Part shown: piece after piece, positions 6,273-11,998 of the stretch
Position numbering within the stretch: position 1 is the first letter of the stretch
Layout: the number at the start of each line of letters is the position of its first letter
Virus record (IMG/VR): IMGVR_UViG_3300033064_000737
Span: 1-29,769 of that record
Strand: one strand, 5' to 3'
DNA from: a virus
Length of the DNA: 29,769 nt
Program-made: the position numbers and the translations under genes
Notes under the pieces: generated by a model
What the model was told of the DNA's origin: nothing
What the model saw: the letters and a program-made list of their open reading frames with translations, nothing else
Databases searched by the model: none

Positions 6273-6424
6273 AGTTACAATTAGTTTGGTGGTGGCAATT
6301 ACCGACTATTGGTTTCTGGGCATATCCACGCTCTTATAAAGAGCAGGCATCTTTACATGGCAAGCCGATATTCTACGGACTACACTTGGGCATAGTAGAG
6401 TTTAGATATTTCCCTAAAAGGTGA
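6269..6424 (+). CDS. small aromatic-rich protein (51 aa)
   Basis: GAGAGGAG just before the ATG and an ATGA overlap with the previous gene support initiation. The 51-residue product is unusually rich in aromatics (MKLQLVWWWQLPTIGFWAYP) with basic residues near the end (FRYFPKR). It could associate with a membrane surface but lacks a full span. Not recognised. Confidence 0.55.
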   Translation: MKLQLVWWWQLPTIGFWAYPRSYKEQASLHGKPIFYGLHLGIVEFRYFPKR

Positions 6425-6428
6425 AAGC

Positions 6429-6554
6429 ATGAAACTAATCTTATGGCTACGTTACAGGAAGCACCGGCGGGCCCGGCATCTACTCCCGATAATAAGGCGT
6501 GTGTCGTATAGGAGAGGTGACCGGGCTGCGCTGAAACAACTAGGGGTGATATGA
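6429..6554 (+). CDS. tiny arginine-rich peptide (41 aa)
   Basis: A 41-codon frame with about a dozen arginines (KHRRARHLLPIIRRVSYRRG), strongly basic, so nucleic acid binding is possible. The ribosome binding site is weak. Its stop overlaps the alternative ATG of the next frame at 6551. Composition is unlike its neighbours, and it could be a chance frame. Confidence 0.35.
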   Translation: MKLILWLRYRKHRRARHLLPIIRRVSYRRGDRAALKQLGVI

Positions 6555-6571
6555 ACTTTGAGGAGGTAAAA

Positions 6572-6829
6572 ATGGAGACTGATTGTCCGCCAGGCGGAAC
6601 AGGTCATTGTAATGATGAGTGCCCTTTCTGGATAAATAGTAAGTGTTGTCCTCCAGGGCATCCCCAAGGATATTCATGCTATAGATGCCAAGACGAGGGC
6701 GTGGTAAAGATTGACCTCTTTAAGGAGATGCGCCTTAATCGTGCTGAACGTAGGCGTAGGGGTAAGGATGATAGCCAAAGATTTAAGTATGTTCCATGTC
6801 CAGAATGTCATAGGGGAGGTAGTAAATGA
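6572..6829 (+). CDS. cysteine-rich zinc-binding protein (85 aa)
   Basis: Eleven cysteines in 85 residues: CPPGGTGHCNDECPF, CCPPGHPQGYSCYRC, a basic helix LNRAERRRRGKD and a last CPEC. The CYRC and CPEC pairs look like one DnaJ-type or treble-clef zinc site. The first cluster could form another site or disulphides. AGGAGGT at 6561-6567 decides the start at 6572 over an in-frame ATG at 6551. The end overlaps the next gene as ATGA. Function unknown. Confidence 0.7.
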   Translation: METDCPPGGTGHCNDECPFWINSKCCPPGHPQGYSCYRCQDEGVVKIDLFKEMRLNRAERRRRGKDDSQRFKYVPCPECHRGGSK

Positions 6830-7029
6830 GAAAAATAATGGAGTCATTACGGCAAGAACTAGGAGTTGTCTCACAGGGTAAGGTTGCTTCTACTGAAAAT
6901 TCAGTTTTGTTTCATCTGGCATTTCGCATGACAGAGGATGAGGCAAAGCGCTTTATCATTAAGGCTGCCGATATAGGGACAAGTGAATCCCTTTATGCCC
7001 GTAAAGTAATCCTTGATAGTTTGAAGTAG
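6826..7029 (+). CDS. ribbon-helix-helix-like protein
   Basis: A 67-residue protein. The second half, LAFRMTEDEAKRFIIKAADI then SESLYARKVILDSL, fits the strand-helix-helix plan of small RHH DNA-binding proteins of the MobC/CopG type: a short strand, a helix with E-E-A, a turn with Gly, and a helix with Y-x-R. Such proteins repress or organise DNA as dimers. Called from pattern only. Translation is likely coupled to the cysteine-rich gene before it. Confidence 0.6.
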   Translation: MRKIMESLRQELGVVSQGKVASTENSVLFHLAFRMTEDEAKRFIIKAADIGTSESLYARKVILDSLK

Positions 7030-7068
7030 GCATAGAGAATTATCTCAGTCGGTAATGAGGATGGACAT

Positions 7069-7503
7069 TTGAAAGAAGCTAAACCTTGGTACGCTCCTTC
7101 CGAGATATATTTTTCCAAAGTTACAGTATTATGGCTTATTCAAAACCTGGGCACTCTCAAAGAAGGCCACTGGCCACCAGAGGCATCTAACTATATAGAC
7201 CCCGGTATAATCAGCCGGAGCGGGAGTAATAGGGCGCCGTTTACTGTACCGGTAGAATACGCAGCGGAAATTGAATTAAGGTTGGAGCGAGCCGGCGTTG
7301 ATGGTTTAATCTTGCTGGCGATGGAGTGTTGGGGGAAGAGTGAGCAATCAATATCAAAGCATCTAAATATGCCGATGTGGTCGGTAAGGAAGAGGTACAA
7401 GTCAGCCCTGGCGTATGTAGCAAGCGGTCCCGCAGGGCGCTGGATTACAACGAAGAAGAGAGCGGGCATAAGCTATAAAGATTTCAAGTTGAGGAAGCGG
7501 TGA
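7069..7503 (+). CDS. putative late-gene regulator (Q/ArpU-like)
   Basis: A 144-residue protein with a TTG start behind GAGGAT. The C-terminal half, DGLILLAMECWGKSEQSISK then HLNMPMWSVRKRYKSALAYV, reads like a sigma-region-4-type helix-turn-helix. This resembles the antiterminator Q/ArpU/RinA-like regulators that end early operons and switch on late transcription. It sits at the end of the early block, as such regulators do. The assignment rests on position and the helix-turn-helix only. A plain DNA-binding protein is the alternative. Confidence 0.5.
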   Translation: MKEAKPWYAPSEIYFSKVTVLWLIQNLGTLKEGHWPPEASNYIDPGIISRSGSNRAPFTVPVEYAAEIELRLERAGVDGLILLAMECWGKSEQSISKHLNMPMWSVRKRYKSALAYVASGPAGRWITTKKRAGISYKDFKLRKR

Positions 7504-7521
7504 GAGAGTTTCTAAAAATAA

Positions 7522-7923
7522 TCTAAAATAAGCACATCCCCTTCCCTTAATTGTCAATGGAATGTAAACGTAACCGCTCCTTATTCCGTTTACAACATCT
7601 ATAAATGCCTGGAAAGAGACAACTTCACTTGTCAGAAATGCGGGGCAACTAAAGGGCTAGACATTCACCACCTAGACAATCAAGGTTGCCACATAGCCAA
7701 GGCTAATGTTAATAACGGCTTGGATAATCTACTAACGCTCTGTCATAAATGCCATTTACGACTACACTATCCTGCATCAGAACGCAATCTATCTATTATA
7801 GAACATCGGCTTAGCGGTGCTACTCTCCAAGAAATAGCTAACGCTTATAATGTATCTAGGCAACGTATTCACCAAATCCTATTGCGAAACAATTTTTACG
7901 AAATCTTTGAAAATAACTCCTAG
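7522..7923 (+). pseudogene. HNH endonuclease with C-terminal HTH, lacking a start codon
   Basis: One open frame encodes a full HNH core: NFTCQKCGATKGLDIHHLDN, then NNGLDNLLTLCHKCHLRLH. Two CxxC pairs frame the His-His-Asn-His site. A helix-turn-helix follows (GATLQEIANAYNVSRQRIHQ). From the in-frame TAA at 7519 to the catalytic His codons at 7666-7671 there is no ATG, GTG or TTG. The first TTG, at 7720, would delete the catalytic histidines. An ATG at 7557 is in another frame and stops at 7604. Likely a homing-type nuclease inactivated by a 5' indel, or one needing a rare start or frameshift. Confidence 0.65.
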
Positions 7924-7928
7924 CCCTA

Positions 7929-7957
7929 TTGACAAGTATACCTATAAGGTATATACT
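7929..7957 (+). promoter_or_regulatory. strong sigma70 promoter with palindromic operator
   Basis: TTGACA at 7929-7934, a 17-base spacer and TATACT at 7952-7957: near-consensus with optimal spacing. The spacer contains the inverted repeat TATACC-TATAA-GGTATA (7937-7953), which runs into the -10 box and is well placed for a repressor. The predicted start lies about seven bases later, on the ATG at 7964. It would drive the accessory zinc-ribbon gene run downstream. Confidence 0.85.
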
Positions 7958-7963
7958 TAGAAT

Positions 7964-8002
7964 ATGAAGAAGTATCAGATAATATACGGAGATAGGCAAT
8001 GA
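7964..8002 (+). CDS. possible leaderless leader peptide (12 aa)
   Basis: ATG lies exactly seven bases after the -10 box, so the transcript would begin on this codon. The 12-codon frame (MKKYQIIYGDRQ) ends in an ATGA overlap with the gene at 7999, allowing translational coupling. It may be a regulatory leader rather than a functional protein. Confidence 0.35.
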   Translation: MKKYQIIYGDRQ

Positions 8003-8205
8003 AATATTATGAGAGGTGCGGCGATTGTGGGGGAGATGTTAAAGAACCATCGCATCGGGGGGATATATGTGATGGTTGTTGGGATAATCGAGGCTGGTTA
8101 CTTGAAAATCGTGTGATGATAGGTATGGCAGAGTTCCAGAAAATACAAAGAGCTATGGCTTCCAAAAAGGGAACAGCTAAGAGTCAAATAGAAAAATTAA
8201 AGTAG
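7999..8205 (+). CDS. small zinc-ribbon protein (68 aa)
   Basis: A 68-residue protein with CGDCGG near residues 7-12 and CDGCWDNRGW at about 24-33: two Cys-x2-Cys knuckles, typical of a zinc ribbon. A helical, lysine-rich C-terminus follows (KIQRAMASKKGTAKSQIEKL). First full gene after the promoter at 7929. GGAGATAGG provides a ribosome binding site inside the 12-codon leader. Binding partner unknown. Confidence 0.75.
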   Translation: MKYYERCGDCGGDVKEPSHRGDICDGCWDNRGWLLENRVMIGMAEFQKIQRAMASKKGTAKSQIEKLK

Positions 8206-8221
8206 GCAGTGATATAGAGTT

Positions 8222-8374
8222 ATGATAAATATATATAAATGCTTACGATGTGGACACGAATGGGCAGGCAGACTTAAACGACCTCCAAAAGTTTGCCCTA
8301 ATCCAAAGTGCAAATCGCCTTATTGGAACACACCTCGGAGAAGCCTCCTAGACAAGCTATCAAAGAAAGAATAA
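8222..8374 (+). CDS. zinc-ribbon protein of the CxxCGHEW type (50 aa)
   Basis: A 50-residue protein: CLRCGHEWAGRL at 8-19, CPNPKCKSPYWNTPRR at 25-40. This is the widespread 'C-x2-C-G-H-x-W ... P-x3-C-P-x2-C-x-S-x2-W-N' ribbon found alone in many phages and also attached to small regulators. Four cysteines should hold one zinc. The ribosome binding site is weak, so it may rely on coupling to the gene before it. Exact role unknown. Confidence 0.75.
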   Translation: MINIYKCLRCGHEWAGRLKRPPKVCPNPKCKSPYWNTPRRSLLDKLSKKE

Positions 8375-8482
8375 CGAAAGGAACGAGTAATTAAGACAAT
8401 GTTATTCACAAATGAAACGGCTTTATCGATAATTCAGGTATTGCTGATGATGCTAGAGGCCGAGACGAAAGGAGCTAAGAAC

Positions 8483-8662
8483 ATGGAACTAACATTGGGC
8501 GAGAGAATAGATGCGGTCTATGGGCTAAGGGACATTCTGACAAAAGCGATAGAACTTGCCTCATCCCGGGGATTAACCGATGAAAATATTCAATGCGTCT
8601 GGTTATTTGTCTGCGAGCAGAAAGGCATATACCCGAAGATTGGGCAATTCTTAACGGCCTGA
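8483..8662 (+). CDS. small hypothetical protein (59 aa)
   Basis: AAAGGAG at 8468-8474 supports the ATG at 8483. An in-frame ATG at 8399 would add 28 residues but has no ribosome binding site at a usable distance. The product (MELTLGERIDAVYGLRDILT, then ASSRGLTDENIQCVWLFVCE) is helical and soluble. Not recognised. Its TGA stop lies inside the first copy of the linker repeat at 8658. Confidence 0.6.
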   Translation: MELTLGERIDAVYGLRDILTKAIELASSRGLTDENIQCVWLFVCEQKGIYPKIGQFLTA

Positions 8663-8673
8663 CTTCAGGGCTA
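8658..8673 (+). repeat. linker repeat D, copy 1
   Basis: CCTGACTTCAGGGCTA followed by TAAATAA, at the boundary between two small genes. The same linker recurs at 8860 and, slightly altered, at 9040, each time after one small gene. Confidence 0.8.
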
Positions 8674-8697
8674 TAAATAAACAGGAGGTAAAGGACA

Positions 8698-8856
8698 ATG
8701 AGCTATGTTTATATTGAAACAGAACATAATGCTAATGGGAGTCTTTATACAGTTGGCTTTTATTCACCAGACGGCCAATGGCATCCTGAATCAGACCACG
8801 ATAGCAGGGAATCAGCAGCAGCCAGAGTGCATTACCTGAATGGTAGTAATGGCTGA
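8698..8856 (+). CDS. small hypothetical protein (52 aa)
   Basis: ACAGGAGGTAA precedes the ATG. The 52-residue product (MSYVYIETEHNANGSLYTVG, then FYSPDGQWHPESDHDSRESA) looks like a three-stranded sheet closed by a short helix, a plan often seen in small phage proteins that describe 'position/attribute'-like tables but of unknown role. It lies between two copies of linker repeat D, as a one-gene unit. Confidence 0.65.
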   Translation: MSYVYIETEHNANGSLYTVGFYSPDGQWHPESDHDSRESAAARVHYLNGSNG

Positions 8857-8859
8857 TAG

Positions 8860-8875
8860 CCTGACTTCAGGGCTA
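8860..8875 (+). repeat. linker repeat D, copy 2
   Basis: Same 16 bases as 8658-8673, followed by GAGTAAATAA instead of TAAATAA. It separates the 52-residue gene from the zinc-ribbon gene at 8902. Confidence 0.8.
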
Positions 8876-8901
8876 GAGTAAATAAGAAAGGAGATAAGAG
8901 A

Positions 8902-9039
8902 ATGGCTAGACAAGGTTATTTAGAGGGAACTTGCTCAAACTGTAAGCGCAAGATGTTTCGTAAGGTATCTATTGACGAGAAAAACCCATCATTGCCAAGA
9001 TTGTGCCATCGTTGCTCAAAGAAAGACGAAACACCATAG
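8902..9039 (+). CDS. small zinc-ribbon protein (45 aa)
   Basis: AAAGGAGATAAG precedes the ATG. The 45-residue product carries CSNC at 11-14 and CHRC at 35-38 with basic residues between (KRKMFRKV), a single zinc ribbon. It stands between linker copy 2 and the hairpin form of the linker at 9042. Role unknown. Confidence 0.7.
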   Translation: MARQGYLEGTCSNCKRKMFRKVSIDEKNPSLPRLCHRCSKKDETP

Positions 9040-9041
9040 CT

Positions 9042-9086
9042 TCACTTCAGGGCTAGACTTATCCTTCCGGTCTAGCCCTGAGGTGA
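9042..9086 (+). terminator. 17-bp stem-loop built from linker repeat D
   Basis: The third linker copy (9042-9058) pairs with an inverted copy (9070-9086) in a 17-bp stem with one T-G wobble and an 11-base loop. No T run follows, so this is not a standard intrinsic terminator. It may be a processing site, a weak or Rho-assisted terminator, or a mobile-unit end. Confidence 0.6.
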
Positions 9087-9113
9087 GGTACAGCACCTTA
9101 ACAATAGAATAGC

Positions 9114-9140
9114 GTTTGACCGTTGAATAGGGGACGGGTA
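9114..9140 (+). repeat. 27-bp inverted repeat, left arm
   Basis: Pairs with 9384-9410: 15 consecutive perfect pairs on the inner side, then 12 positions with eight Watson-Crick pairs, three G-U-type pairs and one mismatch. It lies 18 bases before the start codon of the enclosed gene. Confidence 0.85.
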
Positions 9141-9158
9141 GGAAAGGAAGTATCAAAC

Positions 9159-9374
9159 ATGACTGCTACAATAATACACATGGGTTTTGATGTTCAAGGT
9201 TTTATCCGATTGCTAGAAGATATTCCCTACGAAAAGCGAGACCTCAAGTGGGCAGAGAGTCGCACACACTTTGAGGAGCTTAAAAAGCAAGGCATCATAA
9301 CGGTATCTACTTGTCCTAACCCCATAGAAAAATCGCCTGGTAGCTGGGTTTGCCCAGGGCACCCGAGAGAATAA
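9159..9374 (+). CDS. small hypothetical protein enclosed by inverted repeat (71 aa)
   Basis: AGGAAAGGAAG lies just before the ATG; a TTG further up lies inside the inverted repeat. The product starts MTATIIHMGFDVQGFIRLLE and ends with CPNPIEKSPGSWVCPGHPRE. That leaves two cysteines and a histidine near the end that could hold a metal. Middle part is charged and helical. I do not recognise it. Its message would begin and end in complementary arms, so expression may depend on that fold. Confidence 0.6.
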   Translation: MTATIIHMGFDVQGFIRLLEDIPYEKRDLKWAESRTHFEELKKQGIITVSTCPNPIEKSPGSWVCPGHPRE

Positions 9375-9383
9375 AATAAACAT

Positions 9384-9410
9384 TACCCGTCCCCTATTGA
9401 GCGGTTAAGC
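9384..9410 (+). repeat. 27-bp inverted repeat, right arm
   Basis: Partner of 9114-9140, starting ten bases after the stop codon of the enclosed gene. No target-site duplication is seen outside the arms. Confidence 0.85.
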
Positions 9411-9443
9411 ACGAGGACTCTATTAGATATAAGGGGGTATGAA

Positions 9444-9644
9444 ATGACAAGAGATGAAGCATACCAGGAATACGAGGAAGCACTAGCAAAGATAGACCAA
9501 TCTATATCAATACTGAACAAGGCAAGGGATAAGGCTAGAGCTACATTACGAGAGCGGTTGAAAGCTCTCCGTGAACAACACCACGAGGAATTGAAAGCCA
9601 TCCGTGTCCTTGACCAAAAGGCAAAGAGGAGTAAGAAATGTTAG
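9444..9644 (+). CDS. coiled-coil protein (66 aa)
   Basis: A 66-residue, almost wholly helical protein (MTRDEAYQEYEEALAKIDQS, then ARDKARATLRERLKALREQH) with heptad-like spacing of Leu, Ile and Ala, so probably a coiled coil. It ends in a basic Lys/Arg tail. AAGGGGGT precedes the ATG. The stop overlaps the next gene by seven bases. Possibly a structural or partner-binding helper; not recognised. Confidence 0.65.
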   Translation: MTRDEAYQEYEEALAKIDQSISILNKARDKARATLRERLKALREQHHEELKAIRVLDQKAKRSKKC

Positions 9645-9844
9645 ATGAAAGAATGATGCGATGCCCTTACTGCGACAAGATTTTCTGGATTACAGAAGAG
9701 GAGCAATATAACAATGAGACCTTTGAGTGCCCTCATTGCCACTTATCAAATGCCGGATGTATTGAGACCGATGACTATGGCGTCCTTATCGGAGTTAGCA
9801 TGTTAGACGAGCAACTTAAGGAAATCGAGGACTCTATTAGATAG
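9638..9844 (+). CDS. small zinc-ribbon protein (68 aa)
   Basis: CPYCDKIFW at residues 9-17 and CPHCHLSNAGC at 31-41, with an acidic linker (TEEEQYNNETFE) and a helical end. The Cys-x2-Cys pairs form a typical small zinc ribbon. AGAGGAGT before the ATG and the overlap with the coiled-coil gene suggest the two act or are made together. Confidence 0.75.
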   Translation: MLDERMMRCPYCDKIFWITEEEQYNNETFECPHCHLSNAGCIETDDYGVLIGVSMLDEQLKEIEDSIR

Positions 9845-9852
9845 GAGGTAAC

Positions 9853-9972
9853 ATGGACTATCAAGACAGACTGATACGGTTACACAACGCCAGATTATAC
9901 TTTAAGAACTTTGTAGTATATAAGCTGGACTGGATTTTACTGATGGAGTTTATCAGAGCTAATAAGAATTAG
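9853..9972 (+). CDS. tiny hypothetical protein (39 aa)
   Basis: TAGGAGGTAAC is an ideal ribosome binding site nine bases after the previous stop. The 39-residue product (MDYQDRLIRLHNARLYFKNF, then VVYKLDWILLMEFIRAN) is an amphipathic helix pair. Not recognised. Last gene before the 243-base non-coding stretch. Confidence 0.55.
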   Translation: MDYQDRLIRLHNARLYFKNFVVYKLDWILLMEFIRANKN

Positions 9973-10215
9973 AGGAGATAAGCGAGGGAATCCACGCCTA
10001 AGTGTTAGACTTAGACACAAAAAAAGATTGAGACTAAAAAGGGGGATATAGAGAATTTCAGGCACGAAGTGTAAGAACTTGACAGGGTGTGATATACTAT
10101 AATGAGCGATAGCTTATGAGAAGAGGCTCGATAGAGATGTCGGGCTTTTCCTAATGTACAGGCCGTCAGGGTTTTCATCGACCTACTTGGCGGCCTGTCT
10201 TGTTAGAGGTAATAA
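9973..10215 (+). promoter_or_regulatory. non-coding leader of the methyltransferase operon
   Basis: No gene of normal length fits here. It holds an extended -10-like TGATATACT (10090-10098), a second TATAAT (10098-10103), and TTGACA at 10079 that is too close to either -10 for normal pairing. It also contains a stem ACAGGCCG (10158-10165)/CGGCCTGT (10191-10198). Three overlapping mini-frames (10102, 10116, 10154) lead by stop/start overlaps into the TTG at 10216. A promoter and leader control are plausible, not proven. Confidence 0.45.
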
Positions 10216-11388
10216 TTGATAATAGAGACTGTTGATATTGACAGGTTAAATCCTGCTGTCTACAATCCACGTAAGGACTTAAAGCCTGGCGACCCTGATT
10301 ATGAGAAACTGAAGAAATCTATATTAGCCTTCGACATGGTAGAACCTCTAGTCTGGAATAAACAGACAGGCAATTTAGTGGGCGGCCACCAGCGGCTGAA
10401 GATACTCAAAGAACTGGGGCATGCCGAGACCGAGGTCTCCGTGGTTGACCTCAATGAGACGAAGGAAAAGGCTCTCAACCTGGCTCTAAATAAGATAAGC
10501 GGTGAATGGGACTTCCCAAAGTTAAAGGATATATTAGAGGAGCTGGATGTCGGCGACCTTGACATAGAGATAACAGGGTTTGACCTCAAAGAGATAGAAG
10601 ACTTGATGACCCAATTCCATGTACCGAGTGAGGGACTAACCGATGATGACGCTGTACCAGACGCCGTAGAATCGATTTCTAGGCGGGGTGACCTGTGGCA
10701 GCTAGGGAATCATAGGCTCTTATGCGGTGATGCGACTGTGATAACCGATGTGGATAGGCTGATGGGTGGAGAGAAGGCGGATATGGTTTTCACTGACCCG
10801 CCTTATGGGATTGACTATTCTGGTGGTAGAACGCAGACAGTCGCTAAGAAACCCTACGGCAAAATACAGGGAGACGCAAACCTAGACATACATGAGTTCG
10901 TAAATTCTATTATCGCCGCCGCAAATGGTAGCGATTATTATGTTTGCTTATCGCCCATAAACTGCAAAGAGGTCTTACCATTATTCGCTGACCTGCAAGG
11001 TATTATCGTCTGGAAGAAGCCACAGCCAGGATTAGGCTACCAGTGGATAAGGAGATATTGTGAGTTTATAATCTTCGGCACTGGAAGGGATAAGCATAAA
11101 AGTGATGCCTCAGAGTTTGACTTCTGGGATATTGACACAGACCCTAAAAACGAATACCAACACGGCACGCAGAAACCCGTAGCTTTATCATCAAGGGCAA
11201 TACGCTTTTCGAGTAGCTTCAAAGGAATAGTTCTCGACCCCTTCGGTGGCTCAGGCTCCACACTAATAGTCTGTGAGAAGCTAGGCAGACGATGCTACAT
11301 GATGGAGATAGACGAGCATTACTGTGATGTAATAATTCAGAGATGGCAGAACTTTACAGGACATGAGGCGGTGAAGATAGATGGTTAA
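10216..11388 (+). CDS. ParB-domain / DNA methyltransferase fusion
   Basis: A 390-residue two-domain protein. Residues 1-110 are a ParB/Srx-like domain with NPRKD at 17-21 and VGGHQRLKIL at 55-64. Residues 155-385 are a class-beta amino-methyltransferase with DPPYGIDY at 194-201 before DPFGGSGST at 341-349. It would transfer methyl from S-adenosylmethionine to adenine N6 or cytosine N4. ParB-methylase fusions are common in phages and usually have no cognate nuclease; none is seen here. The start is TTG after AGAGGT. The likely role is protecting phage DNA, or packaging-related marking, as it precedes terminase. Confidence 0.9.
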   Translation: MIIETVDIDRLNPAVYNPRKDLKPGDPDYEKLKKSILAFDMVEPLVWNKQTGNLVGGHQRLKILKELGHAETEVSVVDLNETKEKALNLALNKISGEWDFPKLKDILEELDVGDLDIEITGFDLKEIEDLMTQFHVPSEGLTDDDAVPDAVESISRRGDLWQLGNHRLLCGDATVITDVDRLMGGEKADMVFTDPPYGIDYSGGRTQTVAKKPYGKIQGDANLDIHEFVNSIIAAANGSDYYVCLSPINCKEVLPLFADLQGIIVWKKPQPGLGYQWIRRYCEFIIFGTGRDKHKSDASEFDFWDIDTDPKNEYQHGTQKPVALSSRAIRFSSSFKGIVLDPFGGSGSTLIVCEKLGRRCYMMEIDEHYCDVIIQRWQNFTGHEAVKIDG

Positions 11389-11575
11389 TGATACGGTGAA
11401 TAACTTGATACCTGGAGTACCTTGTTCTCTTTGTGGTGAGTGGGTTCCGTATGGTCAAGCTCATCAATGCAAAGGCTGTTGGGGAGGATGGCATCCGCCA
11501 ATAAAAACTGTGGAAACTTGCCCATATTGTGGTGGGATTATCGAAAAGTTGATTGACTTAAATCAAGAGGGATAG
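11381..11575 (+). CDS. small double zinc-ribbon protein (64 aa)
   Basis: CSLCGEWVPYGQAHQC then CKGCWGGWHPP... and CPYCGGIIEKL: three Cys pairs in 64 residues, enough for one or two zinc sites. The ATG overlaps the methyltransferase gene by eight bases and the stop directly abuts the terminase small-subunit start. This ties it to the modification/packaging junction. A DNA- or protein-contact role is likely but unspecified. Confidence 0.7.
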   Translation: MVNDTVNNLIPGVPCSLCGEWVPYGQAHQCKGCWGGWHPPIKTVETCPYCGGIIEKLIDLNQEG

Positions 11576-11998
11576 ATGGTTAGCAACGGGAACGGCAAAA
11601 ACGGTAGACCTAAAATAGAGATAGACTGGAAGCAGTTTGAAGCTCAATGTGCTCTACAATGCACGTTAAAAGAAATTGCCGATTACTTTAATTGCTCTGC
11701 AATGACCATTGAGCGGAAAGTCAAGGAGCATTACGGCTGTTGTTTTGTTGATGTATTTAAGCGTAAACGGCAAAAGGGGTTAATGAGCCTCAGAGCTAAC
11801 TTATTCAAGATGGCTGAAAAACAGGGCAATGTAGCCATATTCCTTGCTAAGAACTGGCTGGGTATGGTAGAGAAACAGGAGATAGAGCATAGTGGGAATA
11901 TCGGTAAAGGAGTTGAGGACTTATCGGATGAAGAGCTTGCCAACATTATCACAAGTAGACGCAGCCGAGGAGTTACTGAGGAGGCGGCAAGCCCGTAA
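11576..11998 (+). CDS. terS: terminase small subunit
   Basis: A 140-residue protein: GRPKIEIDWKQFEAQCALQC leads into the helix-turn-helix TLKEIADYFNCSAMTIERKV (30-49). Then come KEHYG and a helical oligomerisation region (FKRKRQKGLMSLRANLFKMA, NVAIFLAKNWLGM). This is the standard layout of environmental-phage TerS, which binds pac/cos DNA and recruits the large subunit. Its end overlaps terL by about 70 bases, the expected neighbour. Assignment from pattern and context is firm. Confidence 0.9.
   Translation: MVSNGNGKNGRPKIEIDWKQFEAQCALQCTLKEIADYFNCSAMTIERKVKEHYGCCFVDVFKRKRQKGLMSLRANLFKMAEKQGNVAIFLAKNWLGMVEKQEIEHSGNIGKGVEDLSDEELANIITSRRSRGVTEEAASP

Noticed and set aside
9114-9410. Insertion sequence with terminal inverted repeats
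   Set aside because: No transposase, no target-site duplication, and the arm differences are G-U compatible in RNA, so an RNA stem is preferred.
10079-10103. Standard TTGACA/TATAAT promoter
   Set aside because: The two boxes are 13 bases apart (8 for the alternative TATACT), too close. Only the extended -10 is kept as a weak possibility.
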